Assembly (NCBI RefSeq): GCF_031198435.1
Contig: NZ_CP133548.1
Location: 3,010,001-3,074,000 of the forward strand
DNA from: Pleionea litopenaei
GTDB taxonomy: Bacteria; Pseudomonadota; Gammaproteobacteria; Enterobacterales; Kangiellaceae
DNA: 64,000 bases
Direction of reading: 5' to 3'
This document shows, in pieces, positions 9,184-19,048 of this stretch (positions within the stretch are counted from its first letter, which is position 1; every line of letters begins with the position of its first letter). The notes below the pieces were generated by a model that worked only from the letters and a program-made list of their open reading frames with translations, was not told where the DNA came from and ran no database searches. Position numbers and translations under genes: made by a program.

Positions 9184-10383
9184 TCAATTTTTCAGTTCTT
9201 CGACTAGGATGCTCGCGACAGACTCGCGTAACTTAGCTAACGCAATCGATTCAATTTGACGAGTTCTCTCGGTGCTTTTTCCGATGATTTGCCCGATTTC
9301 TCGAAAACTGCGGGGTTGTTGATCTTCTAGACCATAACGTAGATTAATGATCGATCTTTCCAATGGGCTGAGCCGCTTAAGATGATTTTCTAGTGACTGG
9401 TCACTTATCCAACCGTTTTGTTCATTGGATTCGTTTAGGTCTAGCCATTCATAGGGATTGTTTTGACGGTCGTCTGAAAAATTATCGTTAGAATAATGAT
9501 CGAGAGATAGCTCAGGTTGCGCCATCAAAACCAAATCTTCCGCTTCTTTTAAGCTTAAACCTCTTTTTCGCGCGATAGGTTTCAAGTTGTGACTTGTGTA
9601 ATCCTTGCCATGCCTTTGAAACTCACTCAAAATGGAAAGCATCTTATCGATTTGTTGTTCGGGCTTTCTAACTAATCCGCTGCTTTTCTTTAGGTAAGTT
9701 GATACGTGTTGTCTAATCCACCACCAAGCATAGGTTGAAAAGCGGTTTTTTCTATCCAGTTGGAAACGATCAATGGCTTTGAGTAATCCTATATTCCCTT
9801 CTTGTATGACGTCATTCAGTGGTAAGTTCAGGTAGTTATATTTCTTTACGACTTTGATAACTAAGCGCAGGTTATGTCGTGTAATTTGATTACGCAATTG
9901 CTTGACTCGACTGAGCAATTGCTTTGCTAACTGGTAGCGAGTGACGGAAACTTCATGAATAACCTTGAGGCAGTCTTCAAAAAAAACAATGACAGGAAAC
10001 GATTCGCGTAACGTTGCTGTAATTTCACCGATTGTAGCAAGATCGATGTTGCTATTACTTTGGTTGAGAGCATCCTGAAGTGTATGCTTTAGCGGCCTAT
10101 GAGTGGTAAATGTTGTTTTTAAATTTGGCTCTTTAAAGGCAATCACTCGAATAAGTTTAGGTGCTGCCTTGTAAAGTTGTCTGAATGCTTGGGCTGGTAG
10201 AATTTTAAAAGGCTCAAGCTTGCGCACGTTCTCGTGCGCGCAGACAATCGCCAGCATACAGTAGGCATTTTGTAGCTCATCGAAAAGGCGGTACTCATCG
10301 CTATTCTCTAGAAGCGGGTATTCGCGCACTTGATGCAGGTAAGAATCAAGTGAGTCGCGATAATGATTGTATGGTGTGCTCAT
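9184..10383 (-). CDS. alternative sigma factor, sigma-70 group 2-like (divergent)
   Basis: 399 residues. Region 1.2 is recognisable (LDSYLHQVREYPLL, residues 12-25). About 100 to 130 poorly conserved residues follow, then region 2 (HNLRLVIKVVKKY, DVIQEGNIGLLKAIDRF, RFSTYAWWWIRQ), region 3 (KPIARKRGLSLKEAEDL) and region 4 (LSPLERSIINLRYGLED, EIGQIIGKSTERTRQIE). The segment after WWWIRQ that contacts the -10 box reads HVSTYLKKSSGLVRKPE. It lacks the RpoD/RpoS pattern, so promoter choice probably differs from housekeeping sigma. It is not a standard RpoS by sequence. It is divergent from a MerR-type regulator, which may control it. Confidence 0.8.
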   Translation of the reverse strand: MSTPYNHYRDSLDSYLHQVREYPLLENSDEYRLFDELQNAYCMLAIVCAHENVRKLEPFKILPAQAFRQLYKAAPKLIRVIAFKEPNLKTTFTTHRPLKHTLQDALNQSNSNIDLATIGEITATLRESFPVIVFFEDCLKVIHEVSVTRYQLAKQLLSRVKQLRNQITRHNLRLVIKVVKKYNYLNLPLNDVIQEGNIGLLKAIDRFQLDRKNRFSTYAWWWIRQHVSTYLKKSSGLVRKPEQQIDKMLSILSEFQRHGKDYTSHNLKPIARKRGLSLKEAEDLVLMAQPELSLDHYSNDNFSDDRQNNPYEWLDLNESNEQNGWISDQSLENHLKRLSPLERSIINLRYGLEDQQPRSFREIGQIIGKSTERTRQIESIALAKLRESVASILVEELKN

Positions 10384-10428
10384 GGCGTACTCTTTTTACT
10401 GCGGGTACCGTAACCATGATGCTCCAGT

Positions 10429-10489
10429 GTCTAAATTTCAACGTATCTACATTAGACAACAACTTAACGGTTTACTATATGTCTAATTT
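10429..10489. promoter_or_regulatory. repeated GTCTAAWTT elements between sigma factor and MerR genes
   Basis: GTCTAAATT at 10429, its inverted partner TTAGAC at 10452-10457, and GTCTAATTT at 10481 lie between the divergent starts; the last overlaps the second codon of the MerR-type gene. The spacing (GTCTAA to TTAGAC, about 23 bases centre to centre) is compatible with a dimeric MerR-family operator. Function is inferred from position only. Confidence 0.45.
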
Positions 10490-11402
10490 AGAACGCACGT
10501 TTAGTATAGGAACAGTGGCTCGGCTGGTCGGCGTGTCAACGCATGTTTTGCGAGTATGGGAACGTCGATATGATCTCAATTTGTCTTCTCGAAATGATAA
10601 AGGGCGCAGAGTGTATTCCGCCATTGAAATCGAGAAGTTGAAGCTCATTAAACATGCGCTTGATGTTGGGTATAAGATCTCTGATATTGCTGCAATGAGC
10701 ATGAGCGAGTTAACGCATTTAAAAGAGTCGTCGGAGGCAACTTCTAGTGCAATTGGCAAAACTGAAAAAGACTTGTTTTTGGTGTATGGCGAGCGCCTCT
10801 CACATTGGCTGTTCCGTTCACGCTCAAGCATTAACTATCGAACGCTAGAAGACTTACATGCATTGAGTAAGGCGGTCACGCAAAGTGAGGCGATTCCCAA
10901 AGGAATAATCTTAGAATTACAAAGCATTACCCCAGAGCTTGAAGAGTTGATTTATACCACTCGACTTGAGCTACCGAAGAACGTTGGAATTTGGATTGTA
11001 TGCAACAACTTATCAAACGCGGCACGGTGGCGACTGGTACAGGCAAATATTGAGGTAGTGAGTGAGGCGCTAGAAGCAGACAGTGTAGCAAAATTGTTGG
11101 ATCGGATGAAAGGTTTTACCTATGAGAAATCGGTGGTCGATCAAAGAACTTTGTCCGACAGTCAGCTTGACGAATTGATAAGTTTAGAAAATCCGATACT
11201 CTGCGATTGTCCAAAACACCTAGCCGACATTTACATTAAAGTCGATGAATTTTTTCGGTACACCAATGAGTGTGAAAAGTTGTCTCCAAAAGACAGTGCT
11301 GTTCACCGGCATATAGCTAATAAACTTATACAATTAAGATCTGAGTTGACTGAGTTAACCATGGATGTTGCTAATATGGATGGTATAAAACTGTCGAAAT
11401 GA
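10479..11402 (+). CDS. MerR-family transcriptional regulator with long C-terminal domain
   Basis: 307 residues. Residues 6-75 are a MerR winged helix (FSIGTVARLVGVSTHVLRVW, then ERRYDL and RRVYS). The 230-residue C-terminal part is much longer than in metal-type MerR proteins. It ends with a conserved-looking block (ILCDCPKHLADIYIKVDEFF, then SPKDSAVHRHI) that recalls the larger MerR regulators related to CarH/LitR. The canonical B12-binding His motif (E/D-x-H-x2-G) is not visible, so light sensing by cobalamin is not supported. The ATG at 10479 is used because earlier in-frame starts overlap the divergent sigma gene. It probably regulates that sigma gene. Confidence 0.72.
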   Translation: MSNLERTFSIGTVARLVGVSTHVLRVWERRYDLNLSSRNDKGRRVYSAIEIEKLKLIKHALDVGYKISDIAAMSMSELTHLKESSEATSSAIGKTEKDLFLVYGERLSHWLFRSRSSINYRTLEDLHALSKAVTQSEAIPKGIILELQSITPELEELIYTTRLELPKNVGIWIVCNNLSNAARWRLVQANIEVVSEALEADSVAKLLDRMKGFTYEKSVVDQRTLSDSQLDELISLENPILCDCPKHLADIYIKVDEFFRYTNECEKLSPKDSAVHRHIANKLIQLRSELTELTMDVANMDGIKLSK

Positions 11403-11458
11403 TGAAACTCTCTAAATGATAAAACGGTTCAACACAGTGAGCCGTCTGTTTGATAAGG

Positions 11459-11493
11459 TTTGCAGGTGCAGCGTTTCATGCGGCACCTGCAAA
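11459..11493. terminator. hairpin between convergent genes
   Basis: 11-bp perfect stem TTTGCAGGTGC / GCACCTGCAAA with a 13-base loop, between the MerR-type gene and the convergent peptidase gene. No strong T run follows on either strand, so it is a plausible but unproven bidirectional terminator. Confidence 0.45.
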
Positions 11494-11498
11494 AGAAG

Positions 11499-13715
11499 TT
11501 AACGTTTTACCTGAAAGTGTAAGTCGAAAAATTGTCGAATCATATTCAACCGATGCATTTCAGTTTTTTTCCCTCGAATGCTGTGTTTTTTACCCGGATA
11601 ATCCATAACAAAGAACGGAATATTATTGTCTTGCAGTAGCTTGTAAAGTTTCGTACTGTTTTTAAACAATACATTGTCATCTGCCATACCATGGTAAATT
11701 AATAGTGGCTTCTTTAAGTTAACTGCGTAAGGGAAAACCGAAGATGCTTCATAAGCATCTGCGTCGGTCTCTGGATTTCCCATATAACGTTCTGTGTAAT
11801 GGGTGTCGTACAAACGCCAGTCGGTGACGGGTGCTCCAGAAACACCCGCTGTGAAATAGTCGGGTGCTTTAAAAAGTGTCATTAATGTCATGTAGCCGCC
11901 ATAGCTATGACCATGAACACCAATTCTCTTTTCATCGACCCATGGAAGTGTTCGTAGAAATTTAACGCCGGTGATCTGGTCTTCAACTTCGACACTGCCC
12001 ATCGCTTTATAAATTGGATCTTCAAAAGCTTTACCGCGGTTGTACGAACCTCGGTTATCTAAAGTGAATACAGCGTAGCCTTGTTGCGCCAAATACTGAG
12101 AGACTAATCGCGTCCACCGATTAGTAACCATCTGCGCTCTGGGACCTCCGTATAAATAGACAATAACTGGATACTTCTTTTTAGGATTAAAGTTTGCAGG
12201 TTTGTATAATCGATAATAGAGTTTTTGACCATCGTTCGCTTTGATATTACCGAATTTTGGTTTAATCCAATCTTTCATATAGGGAAATAAAGGATGCTCT
12301 TTAGTAACTTTGTTTTCGGCTAACCATGCAACTCTTTGACCGTCGGCATCGTGTAATGACCACTGAGGCGGAGAGTTAATGGTTGAAAAGTTATCGATAT
12401 AGGTTGTGCGGTTGGTTGCGAAGTCGATATCGTGATACCCACTTCGACGAGTGATTTTATCGATCGTTTCATCGGCTAGATTTAAACGGTATAAATGCTT
12501 TTCAACAGGAGTTGATTTACGACCTGTAAAGTATATGTGTTGTTTAGCTTCATCAATGTACTCGACTTCATCAATACTCCACTCACCCTTAGTCAATTGC
12601 TTAATTAGGTTTCCTTGATTTGAGTAAAGATAAAGGTGTTTGAACCCATCTCGTTCGGAGGCCCAAATAAACTCGGGCTTTTGTTTTAAGAAGAAAAGGT
12701 CTTCGTGTAAATTAATCCAAGTTTTGCTGGTTTCTTTTAATAATGCCTGAGTATCGAGTGTTGGCCAATCGACAGAAAAAAGCGTGAGCGTTTGTTGATC
12801 TCTTGATTGTATTTGGTAAGTCAACTTGTTGCTGTCTTGAGTCCACTGAACACGAGCGAGATAAATATCTTTATTTTCTCCCAAATTAACCCATTGAAAC
12901 TTTCGGTTTTTGACTTCGATGATTCCGAGTTCCACTAAGACATTATTTTTGCCAGCAAAAGGGTATCGTTGCGTCACGGTTTTTATTTCATCGGCGTAAA
13001 TTTCACTGCGAGTCACTTCCTCAACCGGTGATGTGTCTACTTTGGTAAAAGCAATTTTTGATTCATCCGGTGACCACCAGTAACCGGTCATTCTCTTCAT
13101 TTCTTCTTGAGCAACAAATTCGGCCATACCAAACTTTACGTTTCCACCGCCAGCTTGAGTAATCGATAATTCTTTGCTCTCTGCGAGGTCAAACACATAC
13201 AGATTCTGTTCTCGTATGTAGGATATGTAGTTACCTTGAGGAGAAAATTTTACGTCTGTTTCAAATGCAGGAGTATCGACAATTTTCGCTGCTTTTTTAC
13301 TACCTAATTCCCAATAAAATATATCGCCACCGAGTGGGAATAAAATCGCTTTTCCATTGGGAGACCACTGATAGCTGACGATGCCACTACCCTTTAAACG
13401 CATTCTCTCGCGCCGTGCTTTCTCTTCGTCTGAAAGTGTCTCTTCGCCTTGGTGTAATTGAGTCGAGTCGAATAACAGCCGAGACTTTCCTGTACTAATA
13501 TCGAAAGCCCACAAATCTAATTGTTCGTAGTCGTCTTGCTTACCTTTCAGAAAGGTAATCAGTGAGCCGTCTGGTGATATAGCTGGGCTTGCTAGCGTTT
13601 CACCGGCTAATGACGGTGATTGATAGATGCGTTCAGCGGTTAGCTGTTGACTTTGAACGACTCCCGAAACCAAAAAAGACATTAAGCAAAGAGTGACAAG
13701 TGATATAGGTTTCAT
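11499..13715 (-). CDS. dipeptidyl peptidase IV family serine peptidase (S9B)
   Basis: 738 residues with a signal peptide (residues 1-22). The N-terminal beta-propeller of DPP-IV proteins fills residues 25-480, including the Glu pair region QEEMKRMTGYWWSPDESKIA that binds the peptide N-terminus. The alpha/beta hydrolase domain has YLYGGPRAQ for the oxyanion region, nucleophile Ser in GHSYGGYMTL, Asp in GMADDNV and His in GKKHSIRGK. It should remove X-Pro or X-Ala dipeptides from peptides in the periplasm. This fits the peptide-using lifestyle suggested by the other secreted peptidases. Confidence 0.92.
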   Translation of the reverse strand: MKPISLVTLCLMSFLVSGVVQSQQLTAERIYQSPSLAGETLASPAISPDGSLITFLKGKQDDYEQLDLWAFDISTGKSRLLFDSTQLHQGEETLSDEEKARRERMRLKGSGIVSYQWSPNGKAILFPLGGDIFYWELGSKKAAKIVDTPAFETDVKFSPQGNYISYIREQNLYVFDLAESKELSITQAGGGNVKFGMAEFVAQEEMKRMTGYWWSPDESKIAFTKVDTSPVEEVTRSEIYADEIKTVTQRYPFAGKNNVLVELGIIEVKNRKFQWVNLGENKDIYLARVQWTQDSNKLTYQIQSRDQQTLTLFSVDWPTLDTQALLKETSKTWINLHEDLFFLKQKPEFIWASERDGFKHLYLYSNQGNLIKQLTKGEWSIDEVEYIDEAKQHIYFTGRKSTPVEKHLYRLNLADETIDKITRRSGYHDIDFATNRTTYIDNFSTINSPPQWSLHDADGQRVAWLAENKVTKEHPLFPYMKDWIKPKFGNIKANDGQKLYYRLYKPANFNPKKKYPVIVYLYGGPRAQMVTNRWTRLVSQYLAQQGYAVFTLDNRGSYNRGKAFEDPIYKAMGSVEVEDQITGVKFLRTLPWVDEKRIGVHGHSYGGYMTLMTLFKAPDYFTAGVSGAPVTDWRLYDTHYTERYMGNPETDADAYEASSVFPYAVNLKKPLLIYHGMADDNVLFKNSTKLYKLLQDNNIPFFVMDYPGKKHSIRGKKTEMHRLNMIRQFFDLHFQVKR

Positions 13716-13818
13716 GAAGCTCCCCGGATGATTTGATTAGGAAGAGTTTAAGAGGTTCGGTCGTCGACCTCAAGTCAACGACCCCAAATCAGTTCAAAAT
13801 TGCCAACTCCATAGAATA

Positions 13819-15333
13819 TTAAGCAGACTTAAACCATCGACTCCATGAGCGTGATGTATTTGCTTGTGATTCGGTAGGGTTGAAGTCATGTAGCGATAAA
13901 TAAGATGGAGGATCGCGTCGCGGTTCGAATTCACCTGAGCAAGTTTTAAAACTGTACTGTTGTGACCACTCTTCGGCATTGGCAATCACTTGATTAATTG
14001 CGTGGACAACCTCTAACACATCGTCTTGGGTGGATGTTGGGTGAAACGATACTCGTACCCAGCCAGGTTTATCGGTGAGGTCACCAGAATCAATTTTGCT
14101 GGTGATGGCGGATGAGGTAATTTGATCAACATCGAGTAAGATGTGTCCGTAAGTTCCCGCGCAACTACAACCCCCTCGAGTCTGAACACCAAAACGATCG
14201 TTGAGCAAGCGTACAATCAAGTTGTGATGAATGCCGAGCACGTAGAAAGACACAATACATAATCGTTCAGTGACATTTTCTTCGAGCATTTTGATTTGAG
14301 GGTTTTTACGTAACTCTCCCATTAACAATTGGCAAAGATGATGTTCTTGCGCTGCAATATTTTCAACGCCCATAGCGTCTTTTACTTTGACCGCTAACGC
14401 AGCGCGAATTAATTGCAAAAAGCCGGGAGTCCCGCCATCTTCACGAATTTCGATGTCTTCGAAGAAGCATTGCTCACCCCATGGGTTGGTCCAAGAAACG
14501 GTTCCGCCACCCGGTTGGTCAGGAATTTTATTTTGGTACAGCTTTTTATCGAATATTAGAATACCACTACTGCCAGGGCCTCCGAGAAACTTATGCGGCG
14601 AAAAGTAGATCGCATCGAGTTTTTGCTTCGGATTTGCAGGATGCATATTGATGTCGACGTAGGGAGCACTCGCTGCAAAGTCGACAAAGCATAAGCCACC
14701 GTGGTTATGCATGATCTCAGCCATTTGGTGGTAAGGGGTTTGAATACCCGTAACATTACTGCAGGCGGTAAAGGCCCCTATTTTTAAGGGGCGGTCGGCG
14801 AATTTCTCAAGCAACTCGGACAAATGATTTAGATCTGGGAGGCCTTGATCGTTCGGTTTTATCATTTGAACCGTTACTTCACAGGTGTTCCATGTGGTTT
14901 GGTTTGAGTGATGTTCCATATGAGTGATGAACACCACCGGCTTCTCTTCTTCAGGAATCTGAATTCGCTCTTGCCATTTTTCTGGTATGCGCAGACCAAG
15001 AATGCGTTGAAACTTATTGATGACAACGGTCATCCCGCTACCGGCGGCAATTAAAACGTCGTTATCGTCAGCGTTTACGTGCTGCTTGATGACCTTTTGA
15101 GCCTCGTGATAAGCGTGTGTCATGGTGGTGCCGGTCAGTGTCGTTTCCGTATGCGTATTGGCAACATAAGGACCAATGACCTCACTCATGTAATGTTCGA
15201 TCGGTTGGTATAGGCGACCGCTAGCGGTCCAGTCGGCATAGATAACGCGCTTCTTTTGGCCATCAATGTCAGTCGACAGTGATTGACCAACGATACCATT
15301 ACGGAAAGGTTCGAAATGTTTTTCTAAGCTCAT
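13819..15333 (-). CDS. class V aminotransferase / cysteine desulfurase-like PLP enzyme
   Basis: About 504 residues from the ATG at 15331-15333; a TTG six codons upstream is less likely. It is a fold-type I PLP enzyme of the NifS/SufS superfamily: IYADWTASGRLYQPIE at the start, a His-rich MEHHSNQTTW, Asp in GGLCFVDFAASAPY, and the PLP lysine in YFSPHKFLGGPG. A Cys-containing loop, QTRGGCSCAGTYG, matches the position of the desulfurase active-site Cys. It is longer than SufS/IscS (about 400 residues) and belongs to a stand-alone group, usually annotated only as aminotransferase class V. The substrate is unknown. No Fe-S assembly genes are nearby. Confidence 0.85.
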   Translation of the reverse strand: MSLEKHFEPFRNGIVGQSLSTDIDGQKKRVIYADWTASGRLYQPIEHYMSEVIGPYVANTHTETTLTGTTMTHAYHEAQKVIKQHVNADDNDVLIAAGSGMTVVINKFQRILGLRIPEKWQERIQIPEEEKPVVFITHMEHHSNQTTWNTCEVTVQMIKPNDQGLPDLNHLSELLEKFADRPLKIGAFTACSNVTGIQTPYHQMAEIMHNHGGLCFVDFAASAPYVDINMHPANPKQKLDAIYFSPHKFLGGPGSSGILIFDKKLYQNKIPDQPGGGTVSWTNPWGEQCFFEDIEIREDGGTPGFLQLIRAALAVKVKDAMGVENIAAQEHHLCQLLMGELRKNPQIKMLEENVTERLCIVSFYVLGIHHNLIVRLLNDRFGVQTRGGCSCAGTYGHILLDVDQITSSAITSKIDSGDLTDKPGWVRVSFHPTSTQDDVLEVVHAINQVIANAEEWSQQYSFKTCSGEFEPRRDPPSYLSLHDFNPTESQANTSRSWSRWFKSA

Positions 15334-15512
15334 GTTGGTACTCTGGAACAATGGTTACGAGGGCTAATGCTTAAGTGTTTACCGTTGCTGGAGCGGTTGC
15401 ATGCCCCACACAAACCCTAACTTATATTAGCTGGGAATAATATTATGCCAGAAAACTATTGGATTCCCTATGATCGAATGGTAGGGCCTGTTGTCGATAG
15501 GGCTATTTGAGA

Positions 15513-15980
15513 TTACTCAACATTGCCTGCAAAATCGAGCTGACGCCAAGCTTCGTAAACAAATATCGCAACACTGTTTGAAAGGTTGAGGGATCGGCTA
15601 TCGGCTGTCATTGGTAGTCGCAACACATGCCCAGGCTGAAGTGATTCTCGAATATCGACTGGCAAGCCGCGGGTTTCTGGGCCAAACATCAAGTAGTCTC
15701 CGGCTTTAAAGGGCGCTTGATCATAACGTTGCGTACCCTTTGTCGAAGCACCATAGAGAGTGGTTGGGCGCTCAGTCGTTAAGAAATCTTCATAGCTTTC
15801 ATGAATTTTTACATTCGCCCACTCGTGATAATCCAGACCAGCCCTTCGCATGCGTTTGTCGTCCAGATCAAAACCCAGAGGCTTAATCAGGTGAAGCTGA
15901 AACCCCGTGTTGGCACAGAGACGAATAATATTGCCCGTATTGGGTGGTATTTCAGGTTGGTATAAGACAATGTTTAACAT
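15513..15980 (-). CDS. trmL: tRNA (cytidine(34)-2'-O)-methyltransferase TrmL
   Basis: 155 residues, the normal TrmL length, all in one SpoU/TrmD knot domain. Family motifs are clear: [20 protein letters not shown] at the start, [31 protein letters not shown] and the knot motif [19 protein letters not shown]. TrmL uses S-adenosylmethionine to methylate the wobble C or U of tRNA-Leu isoacceptors in the cytoplasm. It appears to stand alone. Confidence 0.95.
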   Translation of the reverse strand: MLNIVLYQPEIPPNTGNIIRLCANTGFQLHLIKPLGFDLDDKRMRRAGLDYHEWANVKIHESYEDFLTTERPTTLYGASTKGTQRYDQAPFKAGDYLMFGPETRGLPVDIRESLQPGHVLRLPMTADSRSLNLSNSVAIFVYEAWRQLDFAGNVE

Positions 15981-16146
15981 GACAATCTACAGTCGGCGAA
16001 AAGTCGCTATTGTATGTCAGTTAGTTTATGAAGAAAAACAGCGAAGGCAAATACTTTGCAAAAAGCCTGGCCGACGCGATACATGCATCATCGTGGTACA
16101 CACACTTAGGTTGCGGTTAATGACTCTTCCAAGGCATGGTTCAACG

Positions 16147-16398
16147 TTAGCTGGCGATCATTATTTTTAATGCAACATAAGGAACCGCAAAAAACACCAA
16201 AGTAAACAGTTTGTAATTCGCTAAGTAGCGAAAATAGGCCACCCGAACATCTTGTTCCGCCAATTTAAACAGCTTTTGATGCAGTGGCAGCATCCAGCCT
16301 TGTAGAGCTAGCAGTATCAGAGTTACTAAGGTCAGTAGCCCAAAGTTGAGTAGGGTTGCCCAGCCAAAAAATTCAGCCCATTGATCGAGGGTTTGCAT
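16147..16398 (-). CDS. small two-helix membrane protein (DUF6868-like)
   Basis: 83 residues with two hydrophobic helices (GWATLLNFGLLTLVTLILLA and KLFTLVFFAVPYVALKIMIA) joined by a polar stretch containing LHQKLFKL. Pattern and length resemble the small DUF6868 membrane family; this rests on memory of the family, not a search. A ribosome-binding site (AGGAG, within CCTAGGAGCG on the minus strand) is close to the ATG. Function is unknown. Confidence 0.75.
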   Translation of the reverse strand: MQTLDQWAEFFGWATLLNFGLLTLVTLILLALQGWMLPLHQKLFKLAEQDVRVAYFRYLANYKLFTLVFFAVPYVALKIMIAS

Positions 16399-16530
16399 AG
16401 ATACGCTCCTAGGTTGAGTATGTGAGTCAATTGGAGACGGTTCAACGGCTATGATAGCGAACGTTGAGCAGTGTTACCTTGACTGTGATCAAGTGCAGCG
16501 TATTTATACAGCCTCTTATACGGCTAAGTG

Positions 16531-17958
16531 TTATTTCAATGACTGAGGTTTTTCTTGGTACTTCTTTTGTTTGCGGGTAATCGTATTGCGTCCCCAACCA
16601 AGCAATTTTGCCGCATCTTGCTTGTGACCATCGGTTATTGATAACGCTAAATCGATAAGTATTTGCTCGAGTTCTTCTTGCACCGATTCCAAGGCATGAT
16701 GATCACCTTGTTCAACTTTTGCCATGAGCGTTTGTTTGAGTGCTGACTGCCAGTGCTGAAACAGCTTGGTGTCGGCTTCATTAGAAGTTTGGCTTGCCTG
16801 TCGAATTTCACTGGGTAAGTCCGAGACCAAAATTTCTCGGCCTGACGACATCACCATTAACCAACGACAGACATTTTCCAGCTCTCGAACATTGCCGGGC
16901 CAATGATAAGACATGAGTTGAATCTGCGCTTCTCGACTGAGCTGTTTTGGTTCGGTTTCTAGTTCGTTGGCGGCATTCGCTAAGAATTGCTCGGCCAGCA
17001 GTGGTAGGTCTGAAATACGGTCTTTCAGCTCTGGCAACTGTATACGAATAACGTTAATACGATGGAATAGATCTTCTCGAAAAACGCCTTTAGCAACCAG
17101 TTTCGCTAGATCTTGGTGAGTGGCTGCAACGACCCGAACGTTTGCCCGTACTGGCTGAGTGCCACCGACGCGATAAAAAGAGCCTTCACTAAGCACTCGA
17201 AGCAAGCGTGTTTGCGTCTCCAACGGCATATCGCCAATTTCATCAAGAAAAAGCGTTCCTTGGTCGGCCTGTTCAAATCGGCCGAGGTAGCGTTGACTTG
17301 CCCCGGTAAATGCACCTTTCTCGTGCCCAAACAACTCTGACTCGATTAAGTCTTTGGGAATGGCGGCCATATTTAATGCGATGAAAGGGCCGTCTGCCCG
17401 TCGCGAATGTTGATGCAATGCTTTGGCGACTAATTCTTTCCCGGTCCCTGAGGCGCCATTGATAAGTACGGATATGTTGGACCGTGATAGACGGCCAATG
17501 GCTCTAAACACCTCTTGCATGGCCGGTGCTTCACCAATGATCGTCGGCACTTCTCGAGAATCATCACTGTTGTGCTCGGCTTTCGATTCAGTCACTTGAG
17601 CGGCTCGATTAACCAATTCGATGGCCTGGTCAACATCGAAAGGTTTGGGTAGATAATCAAAAGCCCCAAACTCGTAGGCATTAACCGCGCTTTCAAGATC
17701 ACTGTGAGCGGTCATAATGATCACTGGAAGATCAGGAATTTGTTGTTTCAACTCTTGCAGTAGCACAAACCCGTCTTCACCGGGCATCCTTATGTCGCTG
17801 AGGATGACGGTGAAAGAATGCAGTTGAATTAACTGTCTGGCTTCAGCAACGCTGGCCGCCGTGGTGACCACAAAGCCTTCATCTTCGAGCGCTTCAGTGA
17901 GTACCCAGCGAATGGAGTTATCGTCATCGATAACCAGTACTTGAGTTTGCTCAGTCAT
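16531..17958 (-). CDS. ntrC: nitrogen regulation response regulator NtrC
   Basis: 475 residues from the ATG at 17956-17958, which overlaps the ntrB stop. The receiver domain has the DDD acidic triad and Asp55 in [13 protein letters not shown]. The AAA+ domain has Walker [15 protein letters not shown], the sigma-54 contact loop GAFTGA, and Walker [12 protein letters not shown] Fis-type helix-turn-helix ends the protein ([20 protein letters not shown]). When phosphorylated by NtrB under nitrogen limitation it activates sigma-54 promoters such as that of glnA. Matching sites are readable upstream of glnA and of ntrB. Confidence 0.96.
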   Translation of the reverse strand: MTEQTQVLVIDDDNSIRWVLTEALEDEGFVVTTAASVAEARQLIQLHSFTVILSDIRMPGEDGFVLLQELKQQIPDLPVIIMTAHSDLESAVNAYEFGAFDYLPKPFDVDQAIELVNRAAQVTESKAEHNSDDSREVPTIIGEAPAMQEVFRAIGRLSRSNISVLINGASGTGKELVAKALHQHSRRADGPFIALNMAAIPKDLIESELFGHEKGAFTGASQRYLGRFEQADQGTLFLDEIGDMPLETQTRLLRVLSEGSFYRVGGTQPVRANVRVVAATHQDLAKLVAKGVFREDLFHRINVIRIQLPELKDRISDLPLLAEQFLANAANELETEPKQLSREAQIQLMSYHWPGNVRELENVCRWLMVMSSGREILVSDLPSEIRQASQTSNEADTKLFQHWQSALKQTLMAKVEQGDHHALESVQEELEQILIDLALSITDGHKQDAAKLLGWGRNTITRKQKKYQEKPQSLK

Positions 17959-19018
17959 GTTGGGCGTCTTCATGGGTTGTTTCAATCGGTAAGAAGATTG
18001 AGAAACATGTTTTTCCGGGAGCTGATTCAAATTCAATTATTCCATCGTTTTGTCTTACGAGGGATTGTGCAATTCCTAGGCCAAGTCCACTGCTTTGCTT
18101 GCCGCTGATGGTCGGAAAAAATATCACGTCTTTGAGCTCGTCAGCGATGCCAGGCCCATTGTCTTCAATGTCAATTCGGGCCATTAATCGGTATTGTTTC
18201 GGACCAATCGAATGCTGATGCACCGCTCTGGTGCGTAAGCGGATTTCTCCGCTTTGTTGCAAGGCTTCACGAGCATTATTGATTAGATTCAGAAGAGATT
18301 GATAGACCTGTTCTTTCGCGATATTGAGCTCGGGTAAACTGGGGTCATAGTCGCGCACGATGGCGACCTGATGATTGGGTTGCAGATCAATGAACTCAAT
18401 GGCCCTTTCGGTTAACTCGTGAATATTGGTAATGGCTCTAGGTTCAACTTTTGCTGGCGTCAGCATGCGATCGACTAATTTCTGTAGCCGATCGGCTTCC
18501 GCAACGATAACGTCGGTAAAACGAGTCAATTGATTGGGTACTTTGCGAGAAAGTAATTGGGCAGCACCACGCAGCCCACTTAATGGGTTTTTGATCTCAT
18601 GGGCGAGGTTACGCACCATGGATAAACTGACCTTATTTTGATCGAGCAGTTGATACTCTTTTTTGATGCCCAGTTGGTCGCGTGCGCACATGATTTCTAG
18701 CAAGACAACGGGGGTTTGTTCAAGGTGCTGGTAATTTAATGAAACGTGACAACCTTGCCACTCGTCATGAATGGTCACGAGTGTTGCATCGTCTAGCTGC
18801 CACTGTCCTTTTTGTTCAAAGCATTGCAGTAGAAGTTGCTCGGTAATATCGCCTGCGATCAACACCGAGCCAATATTGAGGTGGTGTAATCTTCTTAAAC
18901 TTTGCCCTAGCAAAGCTTCCGCGGCGTCGTTCATCCAGCTAATACGAAATTGTTGATCCACCAAAATAATGGCGGTTTGCATTAGCTGATGTACTTGTTG
19001 TGGAGAGAAATCCTTCAT
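17951..19018 (-). CDS. ntrB: nitrogen regulation sensor histidine kinase NtrB
   Basis: 355 residues from the ATG at 19016-19018; longer readings would run across the upstream NtrC site and glnA terminator. An N-terminal PAS domain (ILVDQQFRISWMNDAAEALL) is followed by the H-box LAHEIKNPLSGLRGAAQLL, the N-box NLINNAREAL, and G-boxes DNGPGIADEL and GLGLGIAQSL. It lacks membrane segments, as expected for a cytoplasmic sensor controlled by PII. It overlaps ntrC by eight bases and follows glnA, the classic glnA-ntrB-ntrC order. Confidence 0.95.
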   Translation of the reverse strand: MKDFSPQQVHQLMQTAIILVDQQFRISWMNDAAEALLGQSLRRLHHLNIGSVLIAGDITEQLLLQCFEQKGQWQLDDATLVTIHDEWQGCHVSLNYQHLEQTPVVLLEIMCARDQLGIKKEYQLLDQNKVSLSMVRNLAHEIKNPLSGLRGAAQLLSRKVPNQLTRFTDVIVAEADRLQKLVDRMLTPAKVEPRAITNIHELTERAIEFIDLQPNHQVAIVRDYDPSLPELNIAKEQVYQSLLNLINNAREALQQSGEIRLRTRAVHQHSIGPKQYRLMARIDIEDNGPGIADELKDVIFFPTISGKQSSGLGLGIAQSLVRQNDGIIEFESAPGKTCFSIFLPIETTHEDAQHD

Positions 19019-19048
19019 AGCACCATTATAAACTCTCTGAACCGTCAT

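Noticed and set aside
10479-11402. B12-dependent photoreceptor (CarH/LitR) identity of the MerR-type protein
   Set aside because: No E/D-x-H-x2-G cobalamin motif and no photolyase or carotenoid genes nearby.
19025-19030. TATAAT as the ntrB promoter -10 box
   Set aside because: It lies only six bases before the ntrB ATG and has no -35 partner at suitable spacing.
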